A stretch of 64,000 nt of DNA from Pseudoteredinibacter isoporae (GTDB taxonomy: Bacteria; Pseudomonadota; Gammaproteobacteria; Pseudomonadales; Cellvibrionaceae): positions 124,001-188,000 of the forward strand of contig NZ_JAAONY010000002.1 in NCBI RefSeq assembly GCF_011602085.1. Direction: 5' to 3'. The notes under the pieces were generated by a model. That model ran no database searches. It had not been told where the DNA came from and was given only the letters and a program-made list of their open reading frames with translations. Shown piece after piece: positions 8,269 to 17,440 of this stretch. Made by a program: the position numbers and the translations under genes. The stretch's first letter is position 1. Each line of letters opens with the position of its first letter.

Positions 8269-8776
8269 AGTGTTCTTATGGTATTTCTCAATCTATTGCA
8301 CAGTAACTTATTCAGTGCGGGAGCTGCTTTTTAAACAGCAAACTCCTGCCGCGACAAAATTCCGGCAGCTCAATCGTCATTTAACAGAGCCTTTACACTT
8401 TTCCACAGAATCTGTGGATAACTCAGTGGATAGACTTTAGAAAAGTGGCTCAATAACGTAAAAATCAGGGCAATCTACAAATTGTATACTTTTTAACCTA
8501 ATATATTTTTTTGTTATTTTTCAACAACTTATAAATGTCAATAGCTCAAATCAAGAATTATCACGGAAATATTATTGGCTTCAGTTAAATGCAGAAATAA
8601 TGTGCATAAAAAGTTAGTAGCCATTAACCGTGAAACCGTCATTGAGCTATTTTTACAAACTTTGACTGGGCATAATTCGCCCACTTTGACGGAAAAACGT
8701 TACCGCTTTTCAAACAAACTGTTGAGATACGTAACATGCCAAAACACGAAAAAGTCCCAACTCCCATGTGTCAATA
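8269..8776. other. 508-bp AT-rich intergenic region with a DnaA-box cluster
   Basis: No credible gene is seen here. At 8399-8433 there are three DnaA-box-like 9-mers: TTTTCCACA (8399-8407), TGTGGATAA (8413-8421, complement of the consensus TTATCCACA) and AGTGGATAG (8425-8433). The first two form the perfect dyad TCCACAG-AAT-CTGTGGA. A very AT-rich run (about 8480-8540) follows. A nested hairpin lies at about 8317-8352. GATC sites are not evident. Flanking genes are trmH and a Nudix gene, not the usual oriC neighbours. Confidence 0.45.
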
Positions 8777-9580
8777 CTATAAGCGCATCAGCCTTTGGCT
8801 GATGCCGTAGCCGGCCTCGATAGGAATATTCAACATAACACCCTCCGGGTGCTTTTCCATACGTGGCATAACGTCTGGTGGCGTATGTTCTTCGAGAGCC
8901 TCCAGCAATGTCTCTTTATTTTGAAACTGACTCAACCAACTGATGTTCATTTCCGTTGGGAACATCAACTTCAGCTCCCCCTGATCGATCAGGTCTTTCA
9001 ACTCACTTAACTTCTGCCAGCGAGCTTCCGTGGTTTCGCTGCCATCACTTTCAGGCATTTGTCCCTCTGGCATAAAACGCAAATAAAAACGGGTAAGAAA
9101 ACGTTTCTTGGCCTGAACGGGCGTGGTCCAGGTTGAAATATGGGTCAGGCTTCCGGTATCGGCCTGCCAATGATTCTTGGAAATTTCATTGCTAAAATCA
9201 AAACCATCGCCCAAGCTCGGCCAATCGTGCTGGCGATAAAAATTCTGGTATTCCTCTTGCGTTGGCAATGCACCTTGATCATTTTTTACCAGCAACACAC
9301 GACTTTCTTCAAAGGTTTCACGGATCGCAGCCAACTTAAAAGCGGCATCAATTTCATCCGCCGAACCCTGCTCAATCACAGCGGCTTCGCTTTGTTCTAA
9401 AGCGCCTCCTGGAAAAACCCAAAGTCCCGGAGAAAAGGACAACTGTTCATTGCGCTTTAACATGAACAGTTCCAGACCATCACCGCCGGAGCGCAGTAAA
9501 ATGACACTCGCCGAGGGCTTGGCATCCACCGTATTCTGCTGTGTAAAATCAGCCTTAACCCCACGAATCTGCGTACTCAT
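8777..9580 (-). CDS. Nudix hydrolase, NUDT19/NUDT7-like with expanded Nudix box
   Basis: A 267-residue Nudix protein. The domain starts near residue 23 with ASVILLRSG and LFMLKRNEQLSFSPGLWVFPGG. The Nudix box is split: after GGALEQSE there is an insertion of about 18 residues before AAIRETFEESRVLL, a layout typical of eukaryotic NUDT19/RP2 and related bacterial proteins that hydrolyse acyl-CoA or other CoA derivatives. The RETFEES core retains the Arg and Glu metal ligands, so it should be active. The substrate cannot be fixed from sequence. The gene is alone, divergent from the AddB-like nuclease gene with about 145 bp between the proposed starts. Start at ATG 9580; the first about 20 residues are poorly conserved. 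Confidence 0.88.
   Translation of the reverse strand: MSTQIRGVKADFTQQNTVDAKPSASVILLRSGGDGLELFMLKRNEQLSFSPGLWVFPGGALEQSEAAVIEQGSADEIDAAFKLAAIRETFEESRVLLVKNDQGALPTQEEYQNFYRQHDWPSLGDGFDFSNEISKNHWQADTGSLTHISTWTTPVQAKKRFLTRFYLRFMPEGQMPESDGSETTEARWQKLSELKDLIDQGELKLMFPTEMNISWLSQFQNKETLLEALEEHTPPDVMPRMEKHPEGVMLNIPIEAGYGISQRLMRL
8785..8805 (-). terminator. Hairpin overlapping the Nudix stop codon region
   Basis: GCATCAGCC and GGCTGATGC form a perfect 9-bp stem with a 3-nt loop, encoding the last codons of the Nudix gene. Reading on the minus strand the stem is followed by GCTTATAGTATT rather than a T-tract, so this is only a plausible terminator. Confidence 0.4.
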
Positions 9581-9652
9581 ACTAACTCCTACTCCAAGCT
9601 GTTAAATGTCCGCTGAATTGCCTTCGTTCTGAAACCAGTCCCCGGTTTTGGG

Positions 9653-9658
9653 TATACT
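9653..9658 (+). promoter_or_regulatory. -10 element for the AddB/AddA-like operon
   Basis: TATACT is a near-consensus -10 hexamer. No good -35 is spaced correctly, although CTGAAA at 9629-9634 leaves 18 nt. Transcription starting around 9665 would exclude the GTG at 9659 as the first codon and favours the ATG at 9725. Confidence 0.45.
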
Positions 9659-9724
9659 GTGCCGGTACTGGATTTGCCAACTGATCAAGGAATCCAGCCC
9701 TTAAGTTTACTGCATAGGCGAACT

Positions 9725-12595
9725 ATGGAAAACCAAGCCCTGTCCATTGGGGAACTGAGTCACTTAATGGGTGACAATTGCCTCGTGCTGACCGCCAACA
9801 GTCGCCAGAGGCGCTTTCTGCTCAAGCACTTTTCCCAGCAAGGTAAACAGGGTTTAAGCAGCTTCAGCTCCGACCGCCTGCTCAGCTTTCAGCAGTGGCT
9901 CAACGATGCCTGGCAACAGCTGCAAAACAAAGCCTACCCAGCCGCAGCCCAGCTGTTAATCAGCCCTCAACAGAGCTTGGTTCTTTGGCAAGAGATTATC
10001 GAATCCGCTGAAGAAAGCGCTGAACTTATCTGCCCGGATCTATTGGCCAAACAGGCAAGTTCAGCTTGGCAGCTTTTGTCTGAATGGGAAATTAATCGCA
10101 ATACTCTGGCTGAATACAATCACAAAGAAAGTGAGATACTTGCGCAATGGGGCTTAAAATTTGACCAGAATTGCCAGAAGCTTTCATTGATCGACAGCGC
10201 CGAACAGTGTCGAATCATTACTCAGGCATTTTCAGAAAAAGTTCTAAAAAACGAAAGCAGATTGATCATGATCGGCTTTGACGATTTATCACCTCTGCGT
10301 GAGAAGCTCAGCCAGAACATTGCTGAAGAGGTTTTCTTCGTACAGTTGAAACACCTGGACAGCAATACGGTCTTCAAGCTGCCATGTGATGATGCTGATG
10401 ATGAAATTCGCCGCTGCGCCGAATTTGTGCGTGAAGAGCTCACTCAAGCACAGAACAATGAAGAACCCATGCCAAGAATTGGGATTATTGACCCCAAGCT
10501 CGGCCAACGCCGAGATAAAATTGAAAGAATTTTCAGCGAAGTGCTAGAGCCTCAATATCTCTACAGCAAAACGGCACGTTACACCCTGCCCTTTAACTTT
10601 TCAGCGGGCTTTCCATTGGCTAACTGCCCATTGATTGAAGCTGCGCTTGGGCTGCTGGGCCTGAACCTCAAACAGCTGGACGTTGAAAAACTCTGCCAAT
10701 TGATTCACAGCCCTTTCTGGCATCAAAACGCTGAGCTGGACAATGACTATACCCAGGCCGAACGCCAGCAGTTGGAATTCCAGCTGAGAAAGCTTCAACA
10801 GGAGCGCATTCGCCCGGCCCAGCTGCGCCAATGCGCTGACAAGGTTGACCAAAAACTTGCGGAACACCCAAGCAGAGAGGATGCTTATCACAGCATTGCC
10901 GAGCGTTTGCAAAACCTGTTTTACGGCCAGGAACGACGCCCGGACCGCAACAATGCCAAACAATGGTCACAGATCTTCTACCAGCAACTGGAAGAACTGA
11001 ATTGGCCCGGCAGCCGCCGTCTGGACAGTAACGAATACCAGCAAGTCATGCAGTTTCAAAGCCTGCTGGAAGAACTCCTGAGCCTTGACCACCTCGGTCG
11101 CCTGTACAGCGCAAGCGATCTTCTGAACCAACTTCAGCAACTGGCCAGCAGTCATCATTTCCAGGCGAAAACCCCGGACAGTCCAGTGCAGATTCTGGGT
11201 ATTCTTGAGGGCTCCGGCCAGGCATTTGATGCCTGCTGGGTGATGGGAATGGAGCAAAAGCAATGGCCCCCCAGCCCCCAGGCCAATCCCCTACTGCCCA
11301 TTGAACTGCAACGACAACACAATATGCCCCACGCCAGTGTCGAGCGTGAGCTGTACTTCGCCAGCCAACTGATCGAGGCCTATCGCCTTTGCGCTGAAAA
11401 AGTTATCTTCAGTTACCCAAGCCGTGAGGGCGAAGAGCAATTGCAATGCAGTCCACTTGTGGAGAAACTCGACAGTAAAGCGCTTTCCAACGCCACTGAG
11501 CTACTGCCAAGCTCCACACTCGACGAACTGGAACAATTCAGCCGAAGCAGCTTTGAACGCCGTTACTTTCACTGGGTGGATAACCGCCAAGGGCCCAAAC
11601 TCAGCAATCTCGAAAAGAAACTCGGTGGCAGCGGCGTGCTAAAGCAACAAGCCCTTTGCCCTTTCAATGCCTTTGCGCAATACCGTTTGGGTGCCACCCC
11701 TTGGCCAGAGGTTCAGATTGGTATCTCCCCCATCGAACGCGGAAACATTTTGCACCTGGCCCTGGAGACCTTTTGGCAGGAACTCGATTCCCAGGAGACC
11801 TTGCTCGGGCTCGACGATGAGATGCTCAACGCATTGATCAGTAAACACATCGACAACGCCATTGAGAGTGGGCTGCTCTACCGTAGAGACCTCGGCCCTC
11901 GCTACCGCGCACTTGAGGCTGAACGCTTGCTGCCGATTGTTCAGGCCTTTGTTGAGCAGGATAAGCAACGCCCACCTTTTCACATCGCTGGATTGGAAAG
12001 CAGTCGTGAATTGCGACTGGGCCCCCTGCAACTGCATTTGCGGCTCGACAGAATTGACAGATTGCAGGCCGGTACCGAATCGAGAGAGCGCCAGGAAGAC
12101 GAGCAATATCTCGTAATCGATTACAAAACCGGACAATGTGATCTGAAAAGCTGGCTGGGTGAAAGACCCGAAGAGCCCCAGTTGCCGCTCTATGCCCTGA
12201 GTGATCCGGCGATCAGCGCGATCAGTTTTGCCCAACTGAACGCCAAAGCTGTGAAATATATCGGCATCAGTCGAGAACAATCACCTGCTTCAGGCATACA
12301 CAGCAGCCAGGACGGTGCCCTCCAGAAAAAATTTCGCAATGCGGATTCCAGATTGATCAGCGGAGAAGAGCTGCAATGGTCTCAGCTGCGAGAGCAATGG
12401 CAGTCAGATTTATTGCAACTCGCGATCAACTATTCCGAAGGGCAGGCACAGCTGGATTTCAAAGACGCGCTGGCGAAACGTTACAGCGAGGATTTACAAG
12501 GCATCCAAAGACTCAAAGAGTTCGATGCCAAACGCCATTATTGGAACGATAAGCCGGCCGCCTTACAGCAGGCTGAATTTGATCTTTCCCTTTAA
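9725..12595 (+). CDS. AddB-like PD-(D/E)XK nuclease (probable DNA repair protein family)
   Basis: About 956 residues. The architecture resembles an inactivated UvrD-type helicase fold followed by a RecB-family nuclease, as in AddB and the about 900-residue probable DNA repair family (TIGR03623, as I recall). Seen directly: N-terminal NCLVLTANSRQRRFLLKHF; central VQILGILEGSGQAFDACWVM, the degenerate helicase motif; ALCPFNAFAQYRLGA; and the nuclease motif LVIDYKTGQ with Asp799 and Lys801. The four-cysteine iron-sulphur pattern of Bacillus AddB is not seen. The ATG at 9725 is chosen over an upstream in-frame GTG at 9659 because the -10 element abuts the GTG. The UvrD-like partner starts 15 bp downstream, so the two probably form a heterodimer that processes double-strand ends. 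Confidence 0.88.
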   Translation: MENQALSIGELSHLMGDNCLVLTANSRQRRFLLKHFSQQGKQGLSSFSSDRLLSFQQWLNDAWQQLQNKAYPAAAQLLISPQQSLVLWQEIIESAEESAELICPDLLAKQASSAWQLLSEWEINRNTLAEYNHKESEILAQWGLKFDQNCQKLSLIDSAEQCRIITQAFSEKVLKNESRLIMIGFDDLSPLREKLSQNIAEEVFFVQLKHLDSNTVFKLPCDDADDEIRRCAEFVREELTQAQNNEEPMPRIGIIDPKLGQRRDKIERIFSEVLEPQYLYSKTARYTLPFNFSAGFPLANCPLIEAALGLLGLNLKQLDVEKLCQLIHSPFWHQNAELDNDYTQAERQQLEFQLRKLQQERIRPAQLRQCADKVDQKLAEHPSREDAYHSIAERLQNLFYGQERRPDRNNAKQWSQIFYQQLEELNWPGSRRLDSNEYQQVMQFQSLLEELLSLDHLGRLYSASDLLNQLQQLASSHHFQAKTPDSPVQILGILEGSGQAFDACWVMGMEQKQWPPSPQANPLLPIELQRQHNMPHASVERELYFASQLIEAYRLCAEKVIFSYPSREGEEQLQCSPLVEKLDSKALSNATELLPSSTLDELEQFSRSSFERRYFHWVDNRQGPKLSNLEKKLGGSGVLKQQALCPFNAFAQYRLGATPWPEVQIGISPIERGNILHLALETFWQELDSQETLLGLDDEMLNALISKHIDNAIESGLLYRRDLGPRYRALEAERLLPIVQAFVEQDKQRPPFHIAGLESSRELRLGPLQLHLRLDRIDRLQAGTESRERQEDEQYLVIDYKTGQCDLKSWLGERPEEPQLPLYALSDPAISAISFAQLNAKAVKYIGISREQSPASGIHSSQDGALQKKFRNADSRLISGEELQWSQLREQWQSDLLQLAINYSEGQAQLDFKDALAKRYSEDLQGIQRLKEFDAKRHYWNDKPAALQQAEFDLSL

Positions 12596-12610
12596 GGACG
12601 CAAACCGTTT

Positions 12611-15600
12611 ATGGAAGTACAGGATTACCAAGCTCGCGAGCAGGCCATCTTACCCGGTGGCAGCTTTGCCGTAGCCGCACCGGCCGGTTCGGGAAAAACA
12701 GGCCTGTTGACCCAGAGAGTACTGACCTTGCTTGCCCTGTGCGAACACCCGGAAGAAGTCCTCAGCATTACCTTCACCCGTAAAGCCGCCGCTGAAATGC
12801 AGCACCGGATACATCAAGCGATTGTTCAGGCCAGTGGCACCGAACAAACTCCTGAAAATCCCCATGACGCCCTGACCTGGAAACTCGCCAAGAATGTGCT
12901 GGAACAGGACAGCAAAAACAATTGGCAGTTATTACAAAGCCCAAATCGAATTCGTGTACAAACCATTGACGGCTTTTGTCGCAGCCTGGCGCGGCAGCTG
13001 CCGCTCGCCTCAGGCTTGGGAGCCTTGCCAGATACTTTAGATAACCCAAATCAGGCCTACGAGCAGGCTGTGCAATCTGTATTTTCCCGCATCGAGCAAG
13101 ACGACACCTTGTACTACCACTGGCGCCACGCACTACGCCATCTGGACAATCAACTGCCCCAACTGCAAGAACTCATGGTCGCCCTGCTCGCCAAACGAGA
13201 TCAGTGGTTACATACATTGCTGCCCCTGTATTTTGACGCCAAAGCAGTCGCCGAAAATGAGCAGGCGCCAACAGATCCGAGCCGAGCCGACAGTTATCTA
13301 CCCTTCAATACCCAGGCGTTGAAAACCTGGATCGAGGAATGCCTCGAGCGTATTGCCAACAGTATTGCCTACGAGGCCAGTGAACTGAGCACCCTGGCCG
13401 ACTATGCCGCGCACAATTTGGCCCAGGAAGGTAAAAGTGATCTGGAACAATGGCATGGACGTTCTGGACTGCCAGAACTCGATGCCGAAGAACTCCCTGC
13501 CTGGCAACAGCTCAGCCATTTGTTATTGAGTCAGACCGGTTGGCGTAAACAGTTCAATAAAAACATTGGCTTTATCAGTCCAAAAGATAAGGCCGAAAAA
13601 CAAATAGCTGACGAAAAAAAGAAAGCGTTTAAAACTCTCATTAGTCAGCTCAGCGAACGCGAAGGGCTTGAGGAAGATTTACAATTACTGCGACTGCTGC
13701 CGCAACTGGATTCCTGCCGAAGCCTGGAACCCATGATGCTCAGTCTCAGTTATTTGATGGTGGTCATCGCTGCGGAACTCAAGCTGGTTTTCCGTCGACT
13801 GGGTGCCAGTGATTTTATTGAGGTTTCCCAAGCGGCTCTGCAGGCGCTTGGCAGTGACGAACAGCCAACCGACATTGCACTGCAACTGGATTATCAAATT
13901 CGTCATATTCTGGTTGATGAATTTCAAGATACCGCACAACCACAGCTGCAATTGCTGGAAAAGCTCACCGCTGGCTGGGAGGCTGGTGATGGCCGCAGCT
14001 TATTCATCGTTGGTGATGGCATGCAATCCTGTTACGGGTTTCGCGACGCCAACGTCGGTATCTTTTTGCAGGCCCGGCGTCAGGGTATTGGTTCTGTTCC
14101 ACTTGAAGCATTGGATCTGAGTGTTAATTTTCGCTCCCAAACCGGTGTGGTTGAATGGGTAAACCGAGTATTCCGGGAAGCGTTTCCCGCAAAAGATGAC
14201 ATTGGTCGTGGAGCCGTACGGTACAGTGACAGTGTCGCCTTTAAAGACAATCTTCCGGGGCAAGCTTGCCAAAGTCATATTCTCGCTTACAAAGACAATG
14301 AAGACAAAGATCGTGCGCGGGAACAACAAGCTGAGCATATCGCCGAAGCCATTGCCAACCTTCGGCAAGACGCCCCTGAAGACAGCATTGCAATATTGGT
14401 TCGCAACCGCCCTCACCTTACCGCCGTTTTGCAGGCTTTGGAAAAACGTAATTTGAAATGGCAAGCGACCGACATTGATCCTCTGGCCAGTCGAATGGCC
14501 ATCGAAGATTTGATCAATCTCACCCGCTGCCTGCTCTATCCCAGTGATCGGCTGGCCTGGCTCAGCGTTCTGCGCAGCCCATTATTGGGTTTTAATCTGC
14601 AAGAGCTGTGGCCCCTGTGCAACTGGTCCGAAGATACCCCCGAAGAAGAGCGACTCAGCGATGGTTTTAAGCGTCCGCTTATTTTTTCAACACTGCTGAA
14701 AAGCCATTTTCTCAACGCACTCAAGCCATCCAGCCAAAAACGCCTGCAATGGTTTATGGATCACTTTCTGGCGGCTCAGGAAAATCGCGGTCGAAAGCCT
14801 TTACGTCAGTGGATAGAAGGTTTTTGGCTTAGCGTTGGCGGCCCAGCTTGCCTCTTGGAAGAGGCCGACATCGACAACGCCAAAACCTATTTCGAGTTGC
14901 TGGAAAGCGAAGGTTGGCACATTAAAGAGTGGCAACTCTTCCGCAGCAAAGTCGACACTCTGTTTGCGCGCCCGGCCACAGACAGTGATCCTAAACTCCA
15001 GGTGATGACGATTCACAAATCAAAAGGTCTGGAATTCGATCACGTTTTTATTCCGGAACTGGATCGCCGTCCGAGAAGCAATGAAAACGCCCTCTTTCTC
15101 TGGCAACAGAGAATTAATGATAGCGGCCACAGTGATTTGCTGATGGCACCATTGGCAAGCCGGGAATTTAACAGTCAGCTTGACGAAAAAGCACTCGCCG
15201 CACAAAACGGTCTCTACCAGTTATTGCGGGAAGAAGAAAAACTCAAAACCGAGTATGAAGCCACACGACTACTTTACGTGGCCTGCACTCGCGCCATCAA
15301 GAAACTTCACCTCTATGCCGCACTGCCCATCGATGAAAAAGCGCTCGCAAGTGCCGAGGAAAACGGACCGCTATCAAACCTGCCCCTGAAAACGCCTTCA
15401 AGCAGCTCCCTGCTCGCCAAAATTTGGCCATCGATTAGCGAAGAACTGAACGTTTACCCCCTCCAGGAAGATAACGGCGCTCGTGCTGATGAAAGACCTG
15501 ACGTCCAACAACGCCACCCCAGCGAAGATTTTAATTTGCAATTGGATGAACGTTGGCAGAGCCCGGAATTCCCGGAAAGCCAGCTTCTGGCCAGCTATCG

Positions 15601-16171
15601 TGGACGTGAATTCGCCGATGAGGACAACCTGCCGGACAGTTACAACGTCGAACAGTTATTTTATCGCCACCTCGGCACCGTGCTGCATCGTTGCCTGCAA
15701 CAAATCGGGGAAGACGGGATCATCACTTGGACAGAGGAGCGTCGACAGGCTGCACGCCCATTTTGGAAAGTTCAACTGCAACAACTTGGCTTATGGCCCA
15801 ATGCCTGCGAGCAAGCCTGCCAGCTGATTGATAAAGCCCTTGCCTTGACGCTTGATGATGAGCAAGGACGTTGGTTATTAAACAATCAGCATCAGGACAG
15901 CCGTTTCGAATGGCGCCTCTGGGATACCCAATCCAACCGGGAATACATTATCGACCGCTGTTTTATCAGCGAAGGCAAACGCTGGCTAATCGATTACAAG
16001 AGCAGCCTGCCCAGCCCGGGGCAAAGTGAAGAGGATTTCTTTGCCGAAGAACAAACCAGCTATCACGAACAACTCAGCCAATATCAGCGTTTGCTCAAGG
16101 GCCTCGGTGACGAACCTGTCCAGCGGGCGCTCTACTTCCCCCTGATGCAAACCCTTAAGCTCATTGATTAG
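12611..16171 (+). CDS. AddA/RecB-like UvrD helicase-nuclease
   Basis: An 1186-residue SF1A 3'-5' helicase with a C-terminal nuclease. Helicase motifs in order: AAPAGSGKTGLLTQR (Lys29), ITFTRKAAAEMQHRI, TIDGFCRSLARQLP, ILVDEFQDTAQPQ (Walker B), FIVGDGMQSCYGFRDA, LSVNFRSQTGVVEW, MTIHKSKGLEFDHVF and LLYVACTRAIKKLHL. Near the end, WLIDYKSSLP (Asp1128, Lys1130) is a RecB-type PD-(D/E)XK core. This is the AddA arrangement. It is operonic with the AddB-like nuclease immediately upstream. The pair should unwind and resect double-strand DNA ends before RecA loading, or act as a dedicated repair or defence helicase-nuclease; whether the genome also has RecBCD is unknown from this window. Confidence 0.93.
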   Translation: MEVQDYQAREQAILPGGSFAVAAPAGSGKTGLLTQRVLTLLALCEHPEEVLSITFTRKAAAEMQHRIHQAIVQASGTEQTPENPHDALTWKLAKNVLEQDSKNNWQLLQSPNRIRVQTIDGFCRSLARQLPLASGLGALPDTLDNPNQAYEQAVQSVFSRIEQDDTLYYHWRHALRHLDNQLPQLQELMVALLAKRDQWLHTLLPLYFDAKAVAENEQAPTDPSRADSYLPFNTQALKTWIEECLERIANSIAYEASELSTLADYAAHNLAQEGKSDLEQWHGRSGLPELDAEELPAWQQLSHLLLSQTGWRKQFNKNIGFISPKDKAEKQIADEKKKAFKTLISQLSEREGLEEDLQLLRLLPQLDSCRSLEPMMLSLSYLMVVIAAELKLVFRRLGASDFIEVSQAALQALGSDEQPTDIALQLDYQIRHILVDEFQDTAQPQLQLLEKLTAGWEAGDGRSLFIVGDGMQSCYGFRDANVGIFLQARRQGIGSVPLEALDLSVNFRSQTGVVEWVNRVFREAFPAKDDIGRGAVRYSDSVAFKDNLPGQACQSHILAYKDNEDKDRAREQQAEHIAEAIANLRQDAPEDSIAILVRNRPHLTAVLQALEKRNLKWQATDIDPLASRMAIEDLINLTRCLLYPSDRLAWLSVLRSPLLGFNLQELWPLCNWSEDTPEEERLSDGFKRPLIFSTLLKSHFLNALKPSSQKRLQWFMDHFLAAQENRGRKPLRQWIEGFWLSVGGPACLLEEADIDNAKTYFELLESEGWHIKEWQLFRSKVDTLFARPATDSDPKLQVMTIHKSKGLEFDHVFIPELDRRPRSNENALFLWQQRINDSGHSDLLMAPLASREFNSQLDEKALAAQNGLYQLLREEEKLKTEYEATRLLYVACTRAIKKLHLYAALPIDEKALASAEENGPLSNLPLKTPSSSSLLAKIWPSISEELNVYPLQEDNGARADERPDVQQRHPSEDFNLQLDERWQSPEFPESQLLASYRGREFADEDNLPDSYNVEQLFYRHLGTVLHRCLQQIGEDGIITWTEERRQAARPFWKVQLQQLGLWPNACEQACQLIDKALALTLDDEQGRWLLNNQHQDSRFEWRLWDTQSNREYIIDRCFISEGKRWLIDYKSSLPSPGQSEEDFFAEEQTSYHEQLSQYQRLLKGLGDEPVQRALYFPLMQTLKLID

Positions 16172-16202
16172 TCTCCGCTATCGCCCAAATTGATAAAAAT
16201 TA

Positions 16203-16226
16203 GCTGGCAGGGGGAGCCCTGCCAGC
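16203..16226 (+). promoter_or_regulatory. Perfect 10-bp hairpin upstream of the DAHP synthase gene
   Basis: GCTGGCAGGG and CCCTGCCAGC flank the loop GGAG. The hairpin sits 31 bp after the helicase stop and 10 bp before a -10-like TAGAAT (16237-16242). On the plus strand no T-tract follows; on the minus strand TAATTTTTATC follows. It may terminate readthrough from the helicase operon imperfectly or be an operator for the next gene. Confidence 0.45.
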
Positions 16227-16275
16227 AAGAATTGAGTAGAATAGTGAGAATAACAAGTCTGATTTAGAGATAACC

Positions 16276-17358
16276 ATGAGCAATACCCATAGCAACAAGA
16301 TCGAAAACCTTAATATCAACTCCCAGGAGGTTTTGATCTCTCCTGCGGAAATCAAGCAGGAACTGCCTCTGAGCGACGCAGCCAAAAGCGCCGTACAGGA
16401 AGGCCGTCAAGCGGTATGCGACATTCTGGATCGTAAAGACCACCGCCTGATGGTTGTGATCGGCCCCTGCTCCATCCACGATGTAGACGCCGCCAAGGAT
16501 TATGCTCGCCGCCTGAAAGAACTGGCTGCCGAACTGTCAGATACGCTCTATATTGTTATGCGCGTTTACTTTGAAAAGCCACGCACCACCGTTGGCTGGA
16601 AAGGTCTGATTAACGACCCGTATCTGGATGATTCCTTTAAAATTCAGGAAGGCCTGCACATTGGTCGTCAGCTACTGATCGATGTCTCCGAGATGGGGCT
16701 GGCCACTTCCACCGAAGCTCTGGACCCGATTTCACCTCAGTATTTACAAGACCTGATTTCCTGGTCTGCTATTGGTGCTCGCACCACCGAATCCCAAACC
16801 CACCGTGAGATGGCATCCGGTCTGTCTTCGGCAGTGGGTTTTAAAAACGGTACCGATGGCGGCCTGACCGTCGCGATTAACGCCCTGCAATCTGTTTCCA
16901 GCCCTCACCGCTTTTTGGGCATCAACGAAAACGGCCAGGTGGCGATTACCCACACCAAGGGCAACCCTTATGGTCACGTTGTGTTGCGTGGTGGTAATGG
17001 CAAGCCTAACTATGATTCCGTAAGCGTCGCAATGTGCGAGCAGGAATTGGAAAAGCACGGTGTCAGCCCGAACATTATGGTGGATTGCAGCCACGCAAAC
17101 TCCAATAAAAACCACGAACTTCAGCCTCTGGTTATGGACAATGTGGCCAATCAAATTCTCGAAGGTAACCGCTCTATTATCGGTATTATGGTGGAATCCA
17201 ATATCGGCCCCGGAAATCAGAAAGTACCTGAGAACCTGGATGATTTGACCTACGGTGTTTCCATCACCGATGCCTGCATCGACTGGGAAACCACCGAAGC
17301 CAGTTTGCGCTCCATGCGTGAGAAAATTAAAGATGCGCTGCATGAGCGCCAGGCTTGA
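16276..17358 (+). CDS. aroF: 3-Deoxy-7-phosphoheptulonate (DAHP) synthase, AroF type
   Basis: A 360-residue class I-alpha DAHP synthase that condenses phosphoenolpyruvate with erythrose 4-phosphate, the first step of the shikimate pathway. Family motifs: VVIGPCSIHD, MRVYFEKPRTTVGWKGLIND, SWSAIGARTTESQTHREMAS, VGFKNGTDG, GHVVLRGG, MVDCSHANSNK and IIGIMVESNI. The metal and PEP ligands (Cys in GPCS, Lys in FEKPR, His in CSHAN) are present. The N-terminus (NINSQEVLISPAEIKQELPL) and STEALDP resemble the tyrosine-sensitive AroF rather than AroG or AroH, so tyrosine inhibition is likely but inferred. It is a single-gene unit ending in a bidirectional terminator. Confidence 0.93.
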   Translation: MSNTHSNKIENLNINSQEVLISPAEIKQELPLSDAAKSAVQEGRQAVCDILDRKDHRLMVVIGPCSIHDVDAAKDYARRLKELAAELSDTLYIVMRVYFEKPRTTVGWKGLINDPYLDDSFKIQEGLHIGRQLLIDVSEMGLATSTEALDPISPQYLQDLISWSAIGARTTESQTHREMASGLSSAVGFKNGTDGGLTVAINALQSVSSPHRFLGINENGQVAITHTKGNPYGHVVLRGGNGKPNYDSVSVAMCEQELEKHGVSPNIMVDCSHANSNKNHELQPLVMDNVANQILEGNRSIIGIMVESNIGPGNQKVPENLDDLTYGVSITDACIDWETTEASLRSMREKIKDALHERQA

Positions 17359-17388
17359 TTTCAGTTCATCACTGAAAACCAACTAATA

Positions 17389-17416
17389 AAAAAGGCCGCA
17401 TAACGCGGCCTTTTTT
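17389..17416. terminator. Bidirectional intrinsic terminator between aroF and cysG
   Basis: The stem GGCCGC (17394-17399) / GCGGCC (17405-17410) has a 5-nt loop, with an A-run on the left and TTTTTT (17411-17416) on the right, so it can terminate both aroF (+) and the minus-strand cysG transcript. Confidence 0.9.
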
Positions 17417-17440
17417 ATGTCCGGATGTTGAACTCGCACA

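Noticed and set aside
8399-8540. Chromosomal origin of replication
   Set aside because: Only three DnaA-like boxes and few GATC sites, with no dnaA, dnaN, mnmG or parAB neighbours; insufficient for oriC.
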